Assembly: GCF_002950575.1 (NCBI RefSeq)
Contig: NZ_CP026923.1
Span: 372,001 to 436,000, forward strand
Direction: 5' to 3'
Source of the DNA: Pontimonas salivibrio
Lineage (GTDB): Bacteria; Actinomycetota; Actinomycetes; Actinomycetales; Microbacteriaceae
DNA: 64,000 nt
Shown: piece after piece, positions 25,268-34,504 of the stretch
Position numbering within the stretch: the stretch's first letter is position 1
Layout: every line of letters begins with the position of its first letter
Program-made: the position numbers and the translations under genes
The notes under the pieces: model-generated
Told to the model about the DNA's origin: nothing
The model's database searches: none
The model's input: the letters and a program-made list of their open reading frames with translations, nothing else

Positions 25268-26785
25268 CTAGTCGGAGCCCGGCGCAGACGTTGTGTGGAC
25301 TGACCGCAGGCCTCCCGCGTTCTGGACAAGGGGCAGAGTGACGTGGAAGGTGGCTCCGCCATCGGGTGTTTCTGTCACCCAAATGGTGCCGGAGTGCCGG
25401 GAGATGATGCTGGAAACAATGGCGAGACCTAAACCAGAACCCCCGGTTTCCCTGGCCCGTGACGTGTCGGCCCGCCAGAAACGTTGGAAGATTTTTTGTC
25501 GAATCTGTTCGGGGATTCCTTCACCGTGATCGATGACCCGAATAATGCCTCGCTCGGGGTCGTGGCTTCGGTCGACTTCCACTTCCACGGGTGAGCCTTC
25601 TGGGCTAAAGCGCAGGGCATTTTGGAGAAGGTTGGTGATCACTTGGCGCAGTTTGTTTTCGTCTGCCTCAACCTCGGTGTCGGCTTCCACCACTCCGGGA
25701 GCAAGTGAGAAGGTGATGTCCCGGTCGGGGGCAATGGCCCCGGCGTCGAGGCTTTGGTCTTTGGCAATTTGGGCGAGGGATACCGGCTGAATGTCGAGGG
25801 GTTTAGATTCGTCGAGGCGTGCCAACTCGAGCAGGTCGGTGACTAACCGGGTCATGCGGTCGGCTTCTTTTTCAATTCGCTCCATCGCCTGGGCAACATC
25901 TTTTTTGCTGGTGAGGGCCCCCATACGGTAGAGCTCGGCGTAACCGCGAACAGACACCAATGGGGTGCGCAGTTCGTGGGAGGCGTCACCAATGAATCGG
26001 CGCATCTGATCGATGGTGTCGGCCCGGTCGGCAAAAGCCCGGTCGATTCGAGAGAGCATGGTGTTCAGCGACCGGGTGAGTCGCCCCACTTCAGTGTTGG
26101 GGGTACTACCGCTCAGTCGTTGGGAAAAATCTCCGCCGGCGAAACGCGCGGCGGTTTCTTCGACTTCGCGAAGCGGTCTAAAGGTGGTGCTCACCAGGAT
26201 GCGGGTGAACGCGGCACTGAGTACCACGACGACAAGGCTGAAGGCGAGAAAGACTGAGGCGAACGATCCGACCACTTGTCGGGATTCTTCCAAATCAATC
26301 CCGATGGCTAATGTCGCGGGAAGCGTCCTGCCCGATTCGGCACTGACAATGTTGAGTCGGAAGGTTTTCACCCGCCACGTCGTTTCTTGGTTCCTGCTCT
26401 CCAGAGTGAATGGTTCGTTGGCTTCGCTGATGACGGCAAGGCTCAGTCGGGACACATCAGGTCCGTACTCGAAACTGTCGTCATCGAGGTTGCTCGCCAA
26501 GACGGTGCCGGTGGCGCTGACGGCGGCGATAAAAAACTCGTTGGACAGACCGTTTGCCCGAGCCCGATCAAAATCGTTGAAATCTAGGGTGTTGAGAATT
26601 CCCGGCAGTGCGGTGGCGGCGTCGTCAATTTTGTTGTCGATCTGGGCGGTGAGGTAGCGCTCAATGCTGAGTACTGTGCCCACACCGATGACCATCAGTC
26701 CGACGGTCACGACGATGACAGTGACGCCGGTGATTTTGCTGCGCAGCGAAGTGGCGTGCCACCAGTTACTGAGCCGCTCGTACAT
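25268..26785 (-). CDS. Sensor histidine kinase (second two-component system)
   Basis: A 505-residue kinase: helix 1 (about 19-39), extracytoplasmic sensor, helix 2 (about 176-198), HAMP with 'STTFRPLREVEETAARFAGG', HisKA 'FIGDASHELRTPLVSV' and HATPase 'DHGEGIPEQIRQKIFQRFWR' plus 'GGSGLGLAIVSSI'. The architecture resembles MprB/TcrY-like kinases of actinobacteria. It is downstream of its regulator with a 27-base gap and upstream of the WXG100 gene. Confidence 0.93.
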   Translation of the reverse strand: MYERLSNWWHATSLRSKITGVTVIVVTVGLMVIGVGTVLSIERYLTAQIDNKIDDAATALPGILNTLDFNDFDRARANGLSNEFFIAAVSATGTVLASNLDDDSFEYGPDVSRLSLAVISEANEPFTLESRNQETTWRVKTFRLNIVSAESGRTLPATLAIGIDLEESRQVVGSFASVFLAFSLVVVVLSAAFTRILVSTTFRPLREVEETAARFAGGDFSQRLSGSTPNTEVGRLTRSLNTMLSRIDRAFADRADTIDQMRRFIGDASHELRTPLVSVRGYAELYRMGALTSKKDVAQAMERIEKEADRMTRLVTDLLELARLDESKPLDIQPVSLAQIAKDQSLDAGAIAPDRDITFSLAPGVVEADTEVEADENKLRQVITNLLQNALRFSPEGSPVEVEVDRSHDPERGIIRVIDHGEGIPEQIRQKIFQRFWRADTSRARETGGSGLGLAIVSSIISRHSGTIWVTETPDGGATFHVTLPLVQNAGGLRSVHTTSAPGSD

Positions 26786-26812
26786 GACTTGGCAGCCTGT
26801 GCGCTGTGCGGC

Positions 26813-27502
26813 TTACGCCTTGGTTTTCAGCATGTAGCCAAATCCGCGTTTGGTTTGGATCAGGGGCTCCTCGGTGAACGGGTCCAGCTTTCGCCTCAGG
26901 TAGGACACGTAACTCTCGACAATGCCGGCATCGCCGTTGAAGTCGTATTCCCACACGTGGTCGAGAATTTGTGCTTTGGAAAGCACGCGGTTGGGGTTCA
27001 GCATCAGGTAGCGAAGCAGCTTAAATTCGGTGGGGGAGAGCTCCACAGAGTTCCCTTTGACACTCACTTCGTGAGTGTCTTGGTCCATCTCCAACTCGCC
27101 CACACTCAGTGTGGCGTCGTCTTCTTCTTGCTGGGTGCGACGCAGGATGGCGCGAATGCGGGCAACAATTTCGTCGAGACTAAACGGCTTGGTGACGTAG
27201 TCGTCCCCACCGACGGTGAGTCCTTGGATTTTGTCTTCGGTGCTGTCTTTCGCGGTGAGGAACAAGATGGGGCAGGTGTACCCACTGGCGCGGAGCCTTT
27301 TGGTCACCCCGAAGCCATTGATGTCGGGAAGCATCACGTCGAGCAGAATCAGGTCCGGTTCTTCTTCGAGCACTGCCGAGATGGTTTGCGCCCCGGTAGC
27401 CACTGCTCGCACGGCAAAGCCGGCGAAGCGCAGGCTGGTGGTCAGCAGGTCGCGAATATTGGGTTCGTCGTCAACAATGAGAATTTTCGGTCCGTCAGCC
27501 AT
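26813..27502 (-). CDS. OmpR-family response regulator (second two-component system)
   Basis: A 229-residue regulator with a receiver ('ILIVDDEPNI', 'DLILLDVMLPDINGFGV', 'DDYVTKPFS') and winged-helix DNA-binding domain ('ELSPTEFKLLRYLMLNPNRVLSKAQILDHVW', 'ESYVSYLRRKLD'). It resembles TcrX/MprA-type regulators. First gene of the operon, with the kinase following. Confidence 0.94.
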   Translation of the reverse strand: MADGPKILIVDDEPNIRDLLTTSLRFAGFAVRAVATGAQTISAVLEEEPDLILLDVMLPDINGFGVTKRLRASGYTCPILFLTAKDSTEDKIQGLTVGGDDYVTKPFSLDEIVARIRAILRRTQQEEDDATLSVGELEMDQDTHEVSVKGNSVELSPTEFKLLRYLMLNPNRVLSKAQILDHVWEYDFNGDAGIVESYVSYLRRKLDPFTEEPLIQTKRGFGYMLKTKA

Positions 27503-27542
27503 GTCTCTATTGTCTGACAGTTTGCTTGGCGATTTCTGAGTG

Positions 27543-29201
27543 CTAGTGGTGAGTTGCTAGTGCGCCGGGAAGGTCCTCAGATCGCACAATGTCGTAGGCG
27601 TACCCCTGCTCGGTGAGGAAGCGTTGGCGGTTCATCGCATAATCCTGATCGAGGGTGTCGCGAGTGACCACCGAATAAAACACAGCCCGGCGGCCATCGG
27701 CCTTGGGCCGGACAATCCGCCCCAAACGCTGCGCCTCTTCTTGTCTGGAACCAAAGGTTCCCGACACCTGAATCGCAATCGATGCTTCTGGCAGGTCGAG
27801 TGAAAAGTTCGCCACCTTCGAGACCACAAGAGTGCTGATGTCGCCACGACGGAAACCACCGATCAGTTTCTCCCGCTCCGCCATCGGGGTTTCCCCGGTG
27901 ACCAGTGGAACACCCAAACGGGTGGCGAGACGCTCCAGTTGGTCCAAATACATCCCCATCACCAAGATGCGCTCATCGGGGTGGGACTCAACAATGGTCT
28001 GGACGATGTCGTCTTTATCCAGCGCCGAACTGGCGAAGCGGTAACGCTCCGCATCGGGCAGTGTCGCGTAGTGGATGCGTTGGTCTGGCTCCAACTCCAG
28101 GCGCACCTCCACACAGTGTGCGGGGGCGAGAAAGCCTTGACGCTCCAGGTCTTTCCACGCCGCGTCGTAGCGTTTCGGGCCGATCAAACTAAACACGTCA
28201 CCTTCGCGACCATCCTCGCGAATGAGGGTGGCGGTGAGACCCAGTCGCCTGGTGGCTTGAAGTTCGGCGCTCAGTTGAAACACGGGAGCAGGGAGTAGGT
28301 GAACCTCGTCGTAGACGACCAAACCCCAACGCTGTGCACCCAAGAGTCCAATGTGTCGAAATTCGCCCCCACGCTTCGCCGTCACAATCGAATAGGTGGC
28401 GATCGTGACCGGCTTCACCTCTTTCGAACTGCCCGAATATTCGCCAATGTCGTCTTCGGTCAGTGACGTCCGGGCCAGAAGCTCATCCCGCCACTGCCTC
28501 GCAGCCAGGGTGTTGGTGACCAGAATGAGGGTTGCCTGATCCAGTGTGGCCATCACGCCCGCACCCACTACTGTCTTTCCCGCACCGCACGGCAGGCAGA
28601 CCACCCCGGAGCCCTGTTGGACAAACCGCTCAACGGCTGCCCTCTGGTAGTCGCGAAGACCCCACGAGTGGGTGTGGAGCTCGATGTCGTGGGGTTGACC
28701 TTCGACATAACCGGCTAAGTCGGTCGCCGGCCAACCAATACGCAACAACTCTTGTTTCAGTTTCCCCCTGGAGAGCGGTTCAATCAGAAGCTCACCCTCT
28801 GGGGTATGACCGGCGAGAAGGGGGACAATTTTCTTCGACCCCTCAATTTCTCGCAAGATGGAGGGCTCCCCGCCCAAGATGAGTTCACCGTCATCGCTTC
28901 GGCGGAGAACCACCTGACCGCAACGGCCCATCGTGTCTCGAATGTCGGCAATGACCGCGTCGGGCACCGGAAAACGCGAATGGGAAGACAGTGTGGTGAT
29001 GATCTCTTCACCGGTGTGACCGGCGGCTTCCGCATTCCACAGCGTCAGCCGGGTGATGCGGTAGGTGTGCACGTGTTCTGGTGCACGCTCCAAATCGGCA
29101 AACACGGCAATGTCGTGCCGGGCTTCTTCAGCACCGGGGTGTGCCAACTCAATGAGCACCGTTTTGTCGCTTTGGACAATCGCTGCGCCAGTCTCAACCA
29201 C
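27543..29201 (-). CDS. XPB-like DNA repair helicase
   Basis: SF2 helicase of 552 residues resembling bacterial XPB. 'CLPCGAGKTVVGAG' is Walker A, 'VYDEVHLL' the DEVH-box, and 'RQEEAQRLGRIVRPK' motif VI with its arginine fingers. The N-terminal ~190 residues contain the damage-recognition-like domain found in XPB. It lies 11 bases downstream of the helicase-associated gene, the usual actinobacterial pair, so the two proteins probably act together in DNA repair or transcription-coupled processes. Confidence 0.93.
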   Translation of the reverse strand: MVETGAAIVQSDKTVLIELAHPGAEEARHDIAVFADLERAPEHVHTYRITRLTLWNAEAAGHTGEEIITTLSSHSRFPVPDAVIADIRDTMGRCGQVVLRRSDDGELILGGEPSILREIEGSKKIVPLLAGHTPEGELLIEPLSRGKLKQELLRIGWPATDLAGYVEGQPHDIELHTHSWGLRDYQRAAVERFVQQGSGVVCLPCGAGKTVVGAGVMATLDQATLILVTNTLAARQWRDELLARTSLTEDDIGEYSGSSKEVKPVTIATYSIVTAKRGGEFRHIGLLGAQRWGLVVYDEVHLLPAPVFQLSAELQATRRLGLTATLIREDGREGDVFSLIGPKRYDAAWKDLERQGFLAPAHCVEVRLELEPDQRIHYATLPDAERYRFASSALDKDDIVQTIVESHPDERILVMGMYLDQLERLATRLGVPLVTGETPMAEREKLIGGFRRGDISTLVVSKVANFSLDLPEASIAIQVSGTFGSRQEEAQRLGRIVRPKADGRRAVFYSVVTRDTLDQDYAMNRQRFLTEQGYAYDIVRSEDLPGALATHH

Positions 29202-29212
29202 AATCGGCCAGT

Positions 29213-30973
29213 CTACGACTCGTCGCTGGCAGAGCCCCCATGGTCAATCCAGACAATCTGTTTTACCGGGATCGTGCGCTCCACATCGGAGCGGGTATCT
29301 CTTGCGCGCAGGCGGCCATTTTGGACACTGCGGGGCTCTACCTGCAAGGTGGCCACCTCGGTGCCCATATTCACCCCGACGCGCACGGCCAACTTTTCCG
29401 CAATACACACGTCAAGGGCTGGCAGGAACCATTGCGCGGGCTGCTCAGCGCGTTGCTGCTGCCACTGGGCCACCAACGCTTCGGTGTCTGGAAGTGACCA
29501 CGCCCCGCCTTCGGCAGGAAGGCGCAGAACGACGTCGTGGCCTTCACTATCTTGTGGCTGGCCTTCGGCATCGACCACCAGGTGCGGATAGTTTTCGGCC
29601 AATAGCACCCGGTGGACATCCTCCACACTGTGGGCGGTGAAGAATTCGTTTTCGCTGGTAGGCGTCAACTTCAGCGACTGAAGTCTGCGGTCAGCCTGGA
29701 GAAGGTCGACCAGGAGGCCATCTCGAACCCGAAGCCTCGAGCCACCTTCAACACCATCCACGGTGATTGCTTGTGCTTTCTTCAGGGTGTCGCTGATGAC
29801 TTGGCCCAGCGCACCAGTGCGACCGCCAGGAAGTGCCCCGTCAATAAAGGTCTCGATGTCGCCGGGACTAATACCGCGTTGAATGGCACCCAAGACGGTG
29901 GCTGGGCTGATGATGAAACGTGGGGCAAGGCCCCCGGAAATCCACTGACCAATATCTCGAAGAGTTGCCTCCACCTCAGGATCCAGCACGCCGGCAGCCA
30001 CCACACTGTCAGGGCCATCCGGGTAGAGCTGGCGGAGCGGTTCCGGCAGCGACTCGTGCATGACCTTGGTGGAGTCGCCCCGTGACGCCAAGACTTCCGC
30101 TAATTCGCTCGGTCGACCATCGACCATTACCCCCACGCGGTGGGCGAGCTCACTCCAGTGATTCCACACATCGCTGTCGACTAGGGGGTAGGCCACGAGG
30201 GGGTGCGCCCCACCGGTGACACCATCGCCTAGGGCACGGGTAAACCAGGTGGGAGCTTGGCTCCAAAAGGTGTGTACGAGGTGGCTCCAACGCTCCACCA
30301 GTGGCCGTCGACACCACTGAAGACCCCGTTGGGTGAGCATCCATTTGTGTCCGCGTTGGCCGAGCAATCCGGTGCGCTGTGCCAACTCACCCAGTTGCGC
30401 CCAGGGTCGCTGGCCGAGGGAATCTGAACCGAGGCGAGCCGCCCAGGTGTCGTCATCGGGCAGCGTGGTCGAATCCACTGGCTGGGTAGAAGCCGCCGCA
30501 AGCAGCATTTCCACACCTTCCAACGAACTCATGACAGCGGCAACATCAATCGCTGCAGGTCCCTGGTCGGATACCCCAGGGTTCACCGCAGGCGGTGTCG
30601 CACCGTCGCGGTGGGTGCGGATGTCCGGCCACAGTGCGGCAATTTCGGGCCGTAAGGCCGTGGTCGAATCCACGGTGTGCACCAACTGCCTGGTGTGGGC
30701 CTCCTCGGGAAGACCGCTGGCCTCATCAGGTGCAGAGGAGTCAGCAGGTGGGTCCTGGTCAAAAAGGGCGTCCAGGGCGTCGAGTTCGTCCTCGGTGAGC
30801 AGCTGCAACTGGCTGGTGATGGCGTCGGCCGACACCAGCTGGCGGGCAAGCGTTAACGGGTCGGCTTCCGCCTGGGCCACAACCCCCCGTTCGGTGAGGA
30901 GCCTGGCGAGGACGTCAGCGGGTGCCCCGGAGAGCTCGTGAAATACCCCCAGGGTCCACTTATTCACGCTCAC
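29213..30973 (-). CDS. Helicase-associated protein (XPB/Ssl2-like partner)
   Basis: An approximately 587-residue protein of the actinobacterial 'helicase-associated domain' family. The N-terminus 'LGVFHELSGAPADVLARLLTERGV' resembles winged-helix repeats; the C-terminus carries 'RRLQSLKLTPTSENEFFTAHSVEDVHRVLLAENYPHL'. No ATPase motifs are present. GTG codons at 30973 and 30967 overlap the 3' end of the upstream small membrane gene, and one of them is the likely start. A longer open frame to 31054 has no support. Paired with the XPB-like helicase. Confidence 0.85.
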   Translation of the reverse strand: MSVNKWTLGVFHELSGAPADVLARLLTERGVVAQAEADPLTLARQLVSADAITSQLQLLTEDELDALDALFDQDPPADSSAPDEASGLPEEAHTRQLVHTVDSTTALRPEIAALWPDIRTHRDGATPPAVNPGVSDQGPAAIDVAAVMSSLEGVEMLLAAASTQPVDSTTLPDDDTWAARLGSDSLGQRPWAQLGELAQRTGLLGQRGHKWMLTQRGLQWCRRPLVERWSHLVHTFWSQAPTWFTRALGDGVTGGAHPLVAYPLVDSDVWNHWSELAHRVGVMVDGRPSELAEVLASRGDSTKVMHESLPEPLRQLYPDGPDSVVAAGVLDPEVEATLRDIGQWISGGLAPRFIISPATVLGAIQRGISPGDIETFIDGALPGGRTGALGQVISDTLKKAQAITVDGVEGGSRLRVRDGLLVDLLQADRRLQSLKLTPTSENEFFTAHSVEDVHRVLLAENYPHLVVDAEGQPQDSEGHDVVLRLPAEGGAWSLPDTEALVAQWQQQRAEQPAQWFLPALDVCIAEKLAVRVGVNMGTEVATLQVEPRSVQNGRLRARDTRSDVERTIPVKQIVWIDHGGSASDES

Positions 30974-31229
30974 CTGGTGCCTCGCCGGCTCGACGGCGTC
31001 TGGTGCTGACGACCAGGAGAGCAATGATGAGGACGAAACCAAGTGGCAAGCCAAACAGGGGGAGCAGGCTCACAGTCGGCCAAATACCGGAAGAAAAGTC
31101 GTCGCTTTCCATCCCGGTCCAGGTGCCAATGATGATGGCGAAAAACGCCAACACGCTGATACCGACAATGCTGGCGACCATGGTGGCGAGGACGCGCTCC
31201 CACCGTGACGGTTCGGAAGGGGTCTGCAT
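30960..31229 (-). CDS. Small two-helix membrane protein
   Basis: About 89 residues with two hydrophobic helices (about 15-37 and 52-75) and a basic tail 'STRRRRAGEAPGERE'. No named family recognised, but similar proteins occur next to XPB-like helicase operons in this order. The ATG at 31229 follows AGGTGAG; a GTG two codons earlier is an alternative. It overlaps the helicase-associated gene start by 14 bases. Confidence 0.6.
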   Translation of the reverse strand: MQTPSEPSRWERVLATMVASIVGISVLAFFAIIIGTWTGMESDDFSSGIWPTVSLLPLFGLPLGFVLIIALLVVSTRRRRAGEAPGERE

Positions 31230-31322
31230 ACTCACCTGTCCAGCCTACCCGTCCATCAGGCGGGGTATCCTGGGGGGACTGGCATCACGGGCTGGACCGT
31301 GGGTGAGTTAAGGGAGAACAAT

Positions 31323-31700
31323 ATGCCAACAGGCAAGGTGAAGTTTTACGACACCGAAAAAGGCTTCGGCTTCATCCAATCGGATGATGGCGACGAAGTG
31401 TTCCTTCCTTCCTCAGCTCTGCCCGATGGTGCGGTGGTCAAGTCGGGAAGCCGTGTGGACTTCGGGGTTGTCGAAGGAAAACGTGGTGCCCAAGCACTCA
31501 CTGTGCGCGTCCTGGACACCCCACACCTCGCTCGAATGGACCGCAAATCAGCCGATGACATGGCGGTGATCGTTGAAGACCTGGTAAAAATTTTGGACCG
31601 GGTAGGCGGCGGCCTTCGAAAAGGCCACTACCCCGATCGGGAATTTGGCCGGAAAGTTGCTGCGATGCTTCGACGGGTGGCCGACGACTTCGATGGCTAA
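31323..31700 (+). CDS. Cold-shock domain protein with C-terminal extension
   Basis: A 125-residue protein. The cold-shock domain spans residues 1-62, with RNP1-like 'GFGFI' and a modified RNP2 'VFLPSSAL' (VFVH in classical CspA). A 60-residue helical extension follows, as in the actinobacterial larger Csp proteins. Binds single-stranded nucleic acid. The ATG at 31323 has GGGAGAA in front. Its stop overlaps the DUF3027 start by eight bases. Confidence 0.9.
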   Translation: MPTGKVKFYDTEKGFGFIQSDDGDEVFLPSSALPDGAVVKSGSRVDFGVVEGKRGAQALTVRVLDTPHLARMDRKSADDMAVIVEDLVKILDRVGGGLRKGHYPDREFGRKVAAMLRRVADDFDG

Positions 31701-32268
31701 AAAACCTGCCGCCACCAAGAAACCCTCTGTGCCAGACGGCAAGACCCTCACCGAACTGGCACACACTGCCCTGCTCGAAGTCGCACCGCCAGCAGACATT
31801 GGCACGCCCCACGGTGTGGAAAGCGCCGACGATGTTTATGCGGTGCGTTTCGATTCGGAAATGTCTGGCTATCCGGGCTGGCAGTGGCTGGTGACCATGA
31901 GCGACGGTGATGGTGGCCAGTGGGGTGTGTTAGAAATCCACCTCGTGCCGGGACCAGACGCTCTGGTGTCGCCGGATTGGGTGCCGTGGTCGGAACGGCT
32001 TGAGGAATACCAACGCAGTGAGGCCGAACGGATTCAAGCAGAAGCAGACGCCCAGGCTCTCAAAGATGAAGAAGCCGACGACGGTGCTGATGACGATGCT
32101 GATGACGACCCGGACCTGGATGACGATCTCGACGATGACGACCTCGACGGGGTCGATATCGACCAACTTGACTTGGATCCCAGCGGGTTAGAAATACCCG
32201 ATGAACCCAACGACGTCTTCGATCACGTGATCGACGAAGACGATGACGACGTCATCGACAAGGATTAA
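31693..32268 (+). CDS. DUF3027 domain protein
   Basis: A 191-residue acidic protein. 'TALLEVAPPADIG' and 'VRFDSEMSGYPGWQWLVTMSD' are the DUF3027 core; residues after ~130 are an Asp/Glu-rich disordered tail. The family is actinobacterial and has no known function. It is normally paired with the cold-shock gene, as here, with an eight-base overlap. Confidence 0.85.
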   Translation: MAKKPAATKKPSVPDGKTLTELAHTALLEVAPPADIGTPHGVESADDVYAVRFDSEMSGYPGWQWLVTMSDGDGGQWGVLEIHLVPGPDALVSPDWVPWSERLEEYQRSEAERIQAEADAQALKDEEADDGADDDADDDPDLDDDLDDDDLDGVDIDQLDLDPSGLEIPDEPNDVFDHVIDEDDDDVIDKD

Positions 32269-32345
32269 CCAGGCGGAATCATCCGGCTCATCGAGCCGCC
32301 CTCGGCCCTCCCAGCCTCAACGAGGCGCACTAAGTACTGACCGGT

Positions 32346-33473
32346 TCAGGATCCTTCACCGAGTAGGTGGGCGAGCACAAAGTCGATGCTGGACATTAGC
32401 CGCTCCACATCATCAGTACTGACTCCCACAAATGTGGCGATGCGGATTTGGTTACGCCCCAACTTCCGATACGGCTCAGTGTCCACGACACCGTTTGCGC
32501 GCAAAATCGTGGTCAACACGGTGGCATCAACCCGGGAGTCGACGTCGAGGGTGACAATCACCGGCGAGCGGTGCTCGGGGTTTTCCACAAACGGTGAGAG
32601 CAACTCGTGGGATTCGGCCCACGAATACAGCAGGTGGGAGTTGTGGGCGGTGACGTGTGCGCAGGCATCCAACCCACCGAGCTGGTTCATCCACTCGACT
32701 TGGGCTTCCATCAACAGCAGGGTGGCCAGCGCGGGAGTGTTCAGTGTCTGGTTCAGTCTCGAATTTTCCACGGCTGCCTGGAGGCTCAAAAAGGGTGGGA
32801 TGTGCCGGTCGCTTGCAGCGATTTTTTCCACTCGGGCAATCGCTGCCGGTGAGAGCAGAGCAAACCACAGGCCACCGTCACTAGCGAAGTTTTTTTGCGG
32901 AGCGAAGTAGTAGACGTCGAAGTCGTGAGGGTCCATCGCGATACCGCCCGCCGCACTGGTGGCATCGACCACCATGAGCGCACCATCGTCGGCACCCTCG
33001 ACACGCTTAATCGGAGCGCTCGCTCCAGTCGACGTTTCGTTGTGTGGCCAGGCGTAGACGTCCGCACCGGCGACCGGTTCAAAATGTCCCACCGTGCCCG
33101 GTTCGGTCTTCACCACGTGGGGGGCATCCAACCAGGGGGCGCTCGCCGAAGTGACGCATTTTGCGCCGAACTCACCAAAGCTCAAATGGGCACTTCGGCG
33201 CTCAATGAGGCTCGCCGCTAGGACATCCCAAAAGGCGGTGGAGCCGCCATTTCCCAGCACCACTTCGTAGCCCTCGGGCAGATTAAACAACTCCGCAATG
33301 CCAGTGCGCACCCGACCCACGAGATCTTTAACGGGGGCTTGACGGTGTGAGGTTCCCAGAATGTCTTGGTGCTCGATGAGGTGATCAATTTGTTCAGCTC
33401 GCACCTTGCTGGGGCCCGCGCCGAAGCGACCATCGAGGGGAAGAATATCGACAGGGATTTGAAGAGAAGTCAC
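32346..33473 (-). CDS. serC: Phosphoserine aminotransferase
   Basis: PLP enzyme of 375 residues converting 3-phosphohydroxypyruvate and glutamate to O-phosphoserine. 'FGAGPSKVRAEQID' and 'GNGGSTAFWDVL' bind phosphate and PLP. 'DATSAAGG' holds the Asp facing the cofactor ring nitrogen, and 'YYFAPQKNFASDGG' includes the Schiff-base Lys. This is the actinobacterial-length type. The start is GTG. It is divergent from the dtxR-like gene. Confidence 0.95.
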   Translation of the reverse strand: MTSLQIPVDILPLDGRFGAGPSKVRAEQIDHLIEHQDILGTSHRQAPVKDLVGRVRTGIAELFNLPEGYEVVLGNGGSTAFWDVLAASLIERRSAHLSFGEFGAKCVTSASAPWLDAPHVVKTEPGTVGHFEPVAGADVYAWPHNETSTGASAPIKRVEGADDGALMVVDATSAAGGIAMDPHDFDVYYFAPQKNFASDGGLWFALLSPAAIARVEKIAASDRHIPPFLSLQAAVENSRLNQTLNTPALATLLLMEAQVEWMNQLGGLDACAHVTAHNSHLLYSWAESHELLSPFVENPEHRSPVIVTLDVDSRVDATVLTTILRANGVVDTEPYRKLGRNQIRIATFVGVSTDDVERLMSSIDFVLAHLLGEGS

Positions 33474-33517
33474 CCCACCATTCTAGAGAGCACCGCACTG
33501 ACCCCCATCGCGCCCTC

Positions 33518-33535
33518 GGTAAGCTAAGCCTTACC
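33518..33535 (+). promoter_or_regulatory. Probable DtxR-type metal box
   Basis: GGTAAG-CTAAGC-CTTACC, an 18-bp perfect outer dyad 25 bases before the dtxR-like start. It resembles DtxR/IdeR boxes (TTAGGTTAG-C-CTAACCTAA). The simplest reading is autoregulation; the site could also affect the divergent serC. Confidence 0.55.
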
Positions 33536-33560
33536 AACCCGGTGAAGGCGTGTAGTTGCT

Positions 33561-34250
33561 ATGACTGATCTTGTCGACACGACAGAAATGTATCTGCGCA
33601 CCATCGTCGACCTTGAAGAAGAAGGAATCGCGCCCTTTCGGGCGCGCATTGCCGAGCGCATCGGCCACTCCGGTCCGACCGTGTCGCAAACTGTGGGGCG
33701 GATGGAACGCGATGGGCTTGTGGTGGTCGAAGCCGATCGGCGCCTCGCCCTCACCGCCGAAGGCCGGGAAAAAGCGTTAGCGGTAGCCAGAAAGCATCGT
33801 TTGGCTGAGCGGCTACTCGCCGATGTGATCGGTTTGGATTGGTCGCTGGTTCACGATGAAGCGTGCCGCTGGGAACACGTGATGAGCGAAGACGTCGAAA
33901 AGCGACTGGTGACGATGCTGGGCCAACCCACCGAATCGCCCTATGGCAACCCCATTCCGGGGTTAGAAAAGATTGGTGGCAAGCCGGCGAACGATTTCCT
34001 CGACGGTGTCACCCGCCTGACCGACTGGGTGACCGACACCCCACAGCAGGGCCTGTTGCGGCGGTTGGGAGAACCGGCCCAGTTCGACACCGACTTGTTG
34101 GTGGTGTTGAAAAATGCTGGTCTCCTTCCCGGTGCACGAGTGCGCGGTGTTGAACTGAGCAACGGACACGTCGAATTGACCTCCTTGGAACACGAACGGA
34201 CGGTGTCGCTGGAGCCAGACATCGCCAAGCACCTTTACGTCGCCTCCTGA
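33561..34250 (+). CDS. DtxR-family metal-dependent regulator
   Basis: A 229-residue regulator with three domains: winged helix ('DTTEMYLRTIVDLEEEGIAPFRARIAERIGHSGPTVSQTVGRMERDGLV'), dimerisation/metal domain ('EHVMSEDVEKRL'), and a C-terminal SH3-like domain (~155-229), matching IdeR/DtxR rather than short MntR. The expected metal ligands E.H..CRWEH..SEDVE are visible near 105-123. A probable autoregulatory box lies upstream. Likely controls iron genes. Not tied to an operon. Confidence 0.93.
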   Translation: MTDLVDTTEMYLRTIVDLEEEGIAPFRARIAERIGHSGPTVSQTVGRMERDGLVVVEADRRLALTAEGREKALAVARKHRLAERLLADVIGLDWSLVHDEACRWEHVMSEDVEKRLVTMLGQPTESPYGNPIPGLEKIGGKPANDFLDGVTRLTDWVTDTPQQGLLRRLGEPAQFDTDLLVVLKNAGLLPGARVRGVELSNGHVELTSLEHERTVSLEPDIAKHLYVAS

Positions 34251-34364
34251 GCACAGCTCGGAAGTGGGTGCGACACGGAGCCTTGGCTGACAAGGCGTTC
34301 AACCGATACTGACCCCGGGTCGGTACACTGGCAGCTATCCGGGTCATCGTGACGGGGAGGGGTG

Positions 34365-34388
34365 ATGACGTGGCATCGCATCCGTTGA
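34365..34388 (+). CDS. Possible 7-residue leader peptide in the attenuator
   Basis: ATG directly after GGGGAGGGGTG, encoding MTWHRIR then TGA. The rare Trp and His codons and the position upstream of a terminator are what an attenuation leader would show. Very short, so it may be coincidence. Confidence 0.3.
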   Translation: MTWHRIR

Positions 34389-34474
34389 GTCCAGTCTGTG
34401 ACTCCCGCACGCACTTTCGGATACAGGTCGGACAGCGGCCGCGCGCGATAGCGTGTCAGGCTTCATACCTCGGT

Positions 34475-34504
34475 GGACATCGTCTTTTGACGGTGTCCTT
34501 TTTT
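34475..34504 (+). terminator. Intrinsic terminator before the HNH gene
   Basis: GGACATCGTC-TTTT-GACGGTGTCC (one G-T pair) followed by six T. It is a textbook rho-independent terminator, unusual in actinobacteria, and lies upstream of rather than downstream from a gene. Confidence 0.85.

Larger units (their letters stand above)
34336..34504 (+). ncRNA. Candidate attenuator leader upstream of an HNH endonuclease gene
   Basis: A 170-base region with a TACACT -10-like box at 34324, GTCATC/GATGAC pairing, a short ORF behind GGGGAGGGG, and an intrinsic terminator at its end. The terminator precedes the start codon of the HNH gene by 33 bases. I could not match it to a named riboswitch. It may be a leader that controls readthrough or a small RNA. 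Confidence 0.5.
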
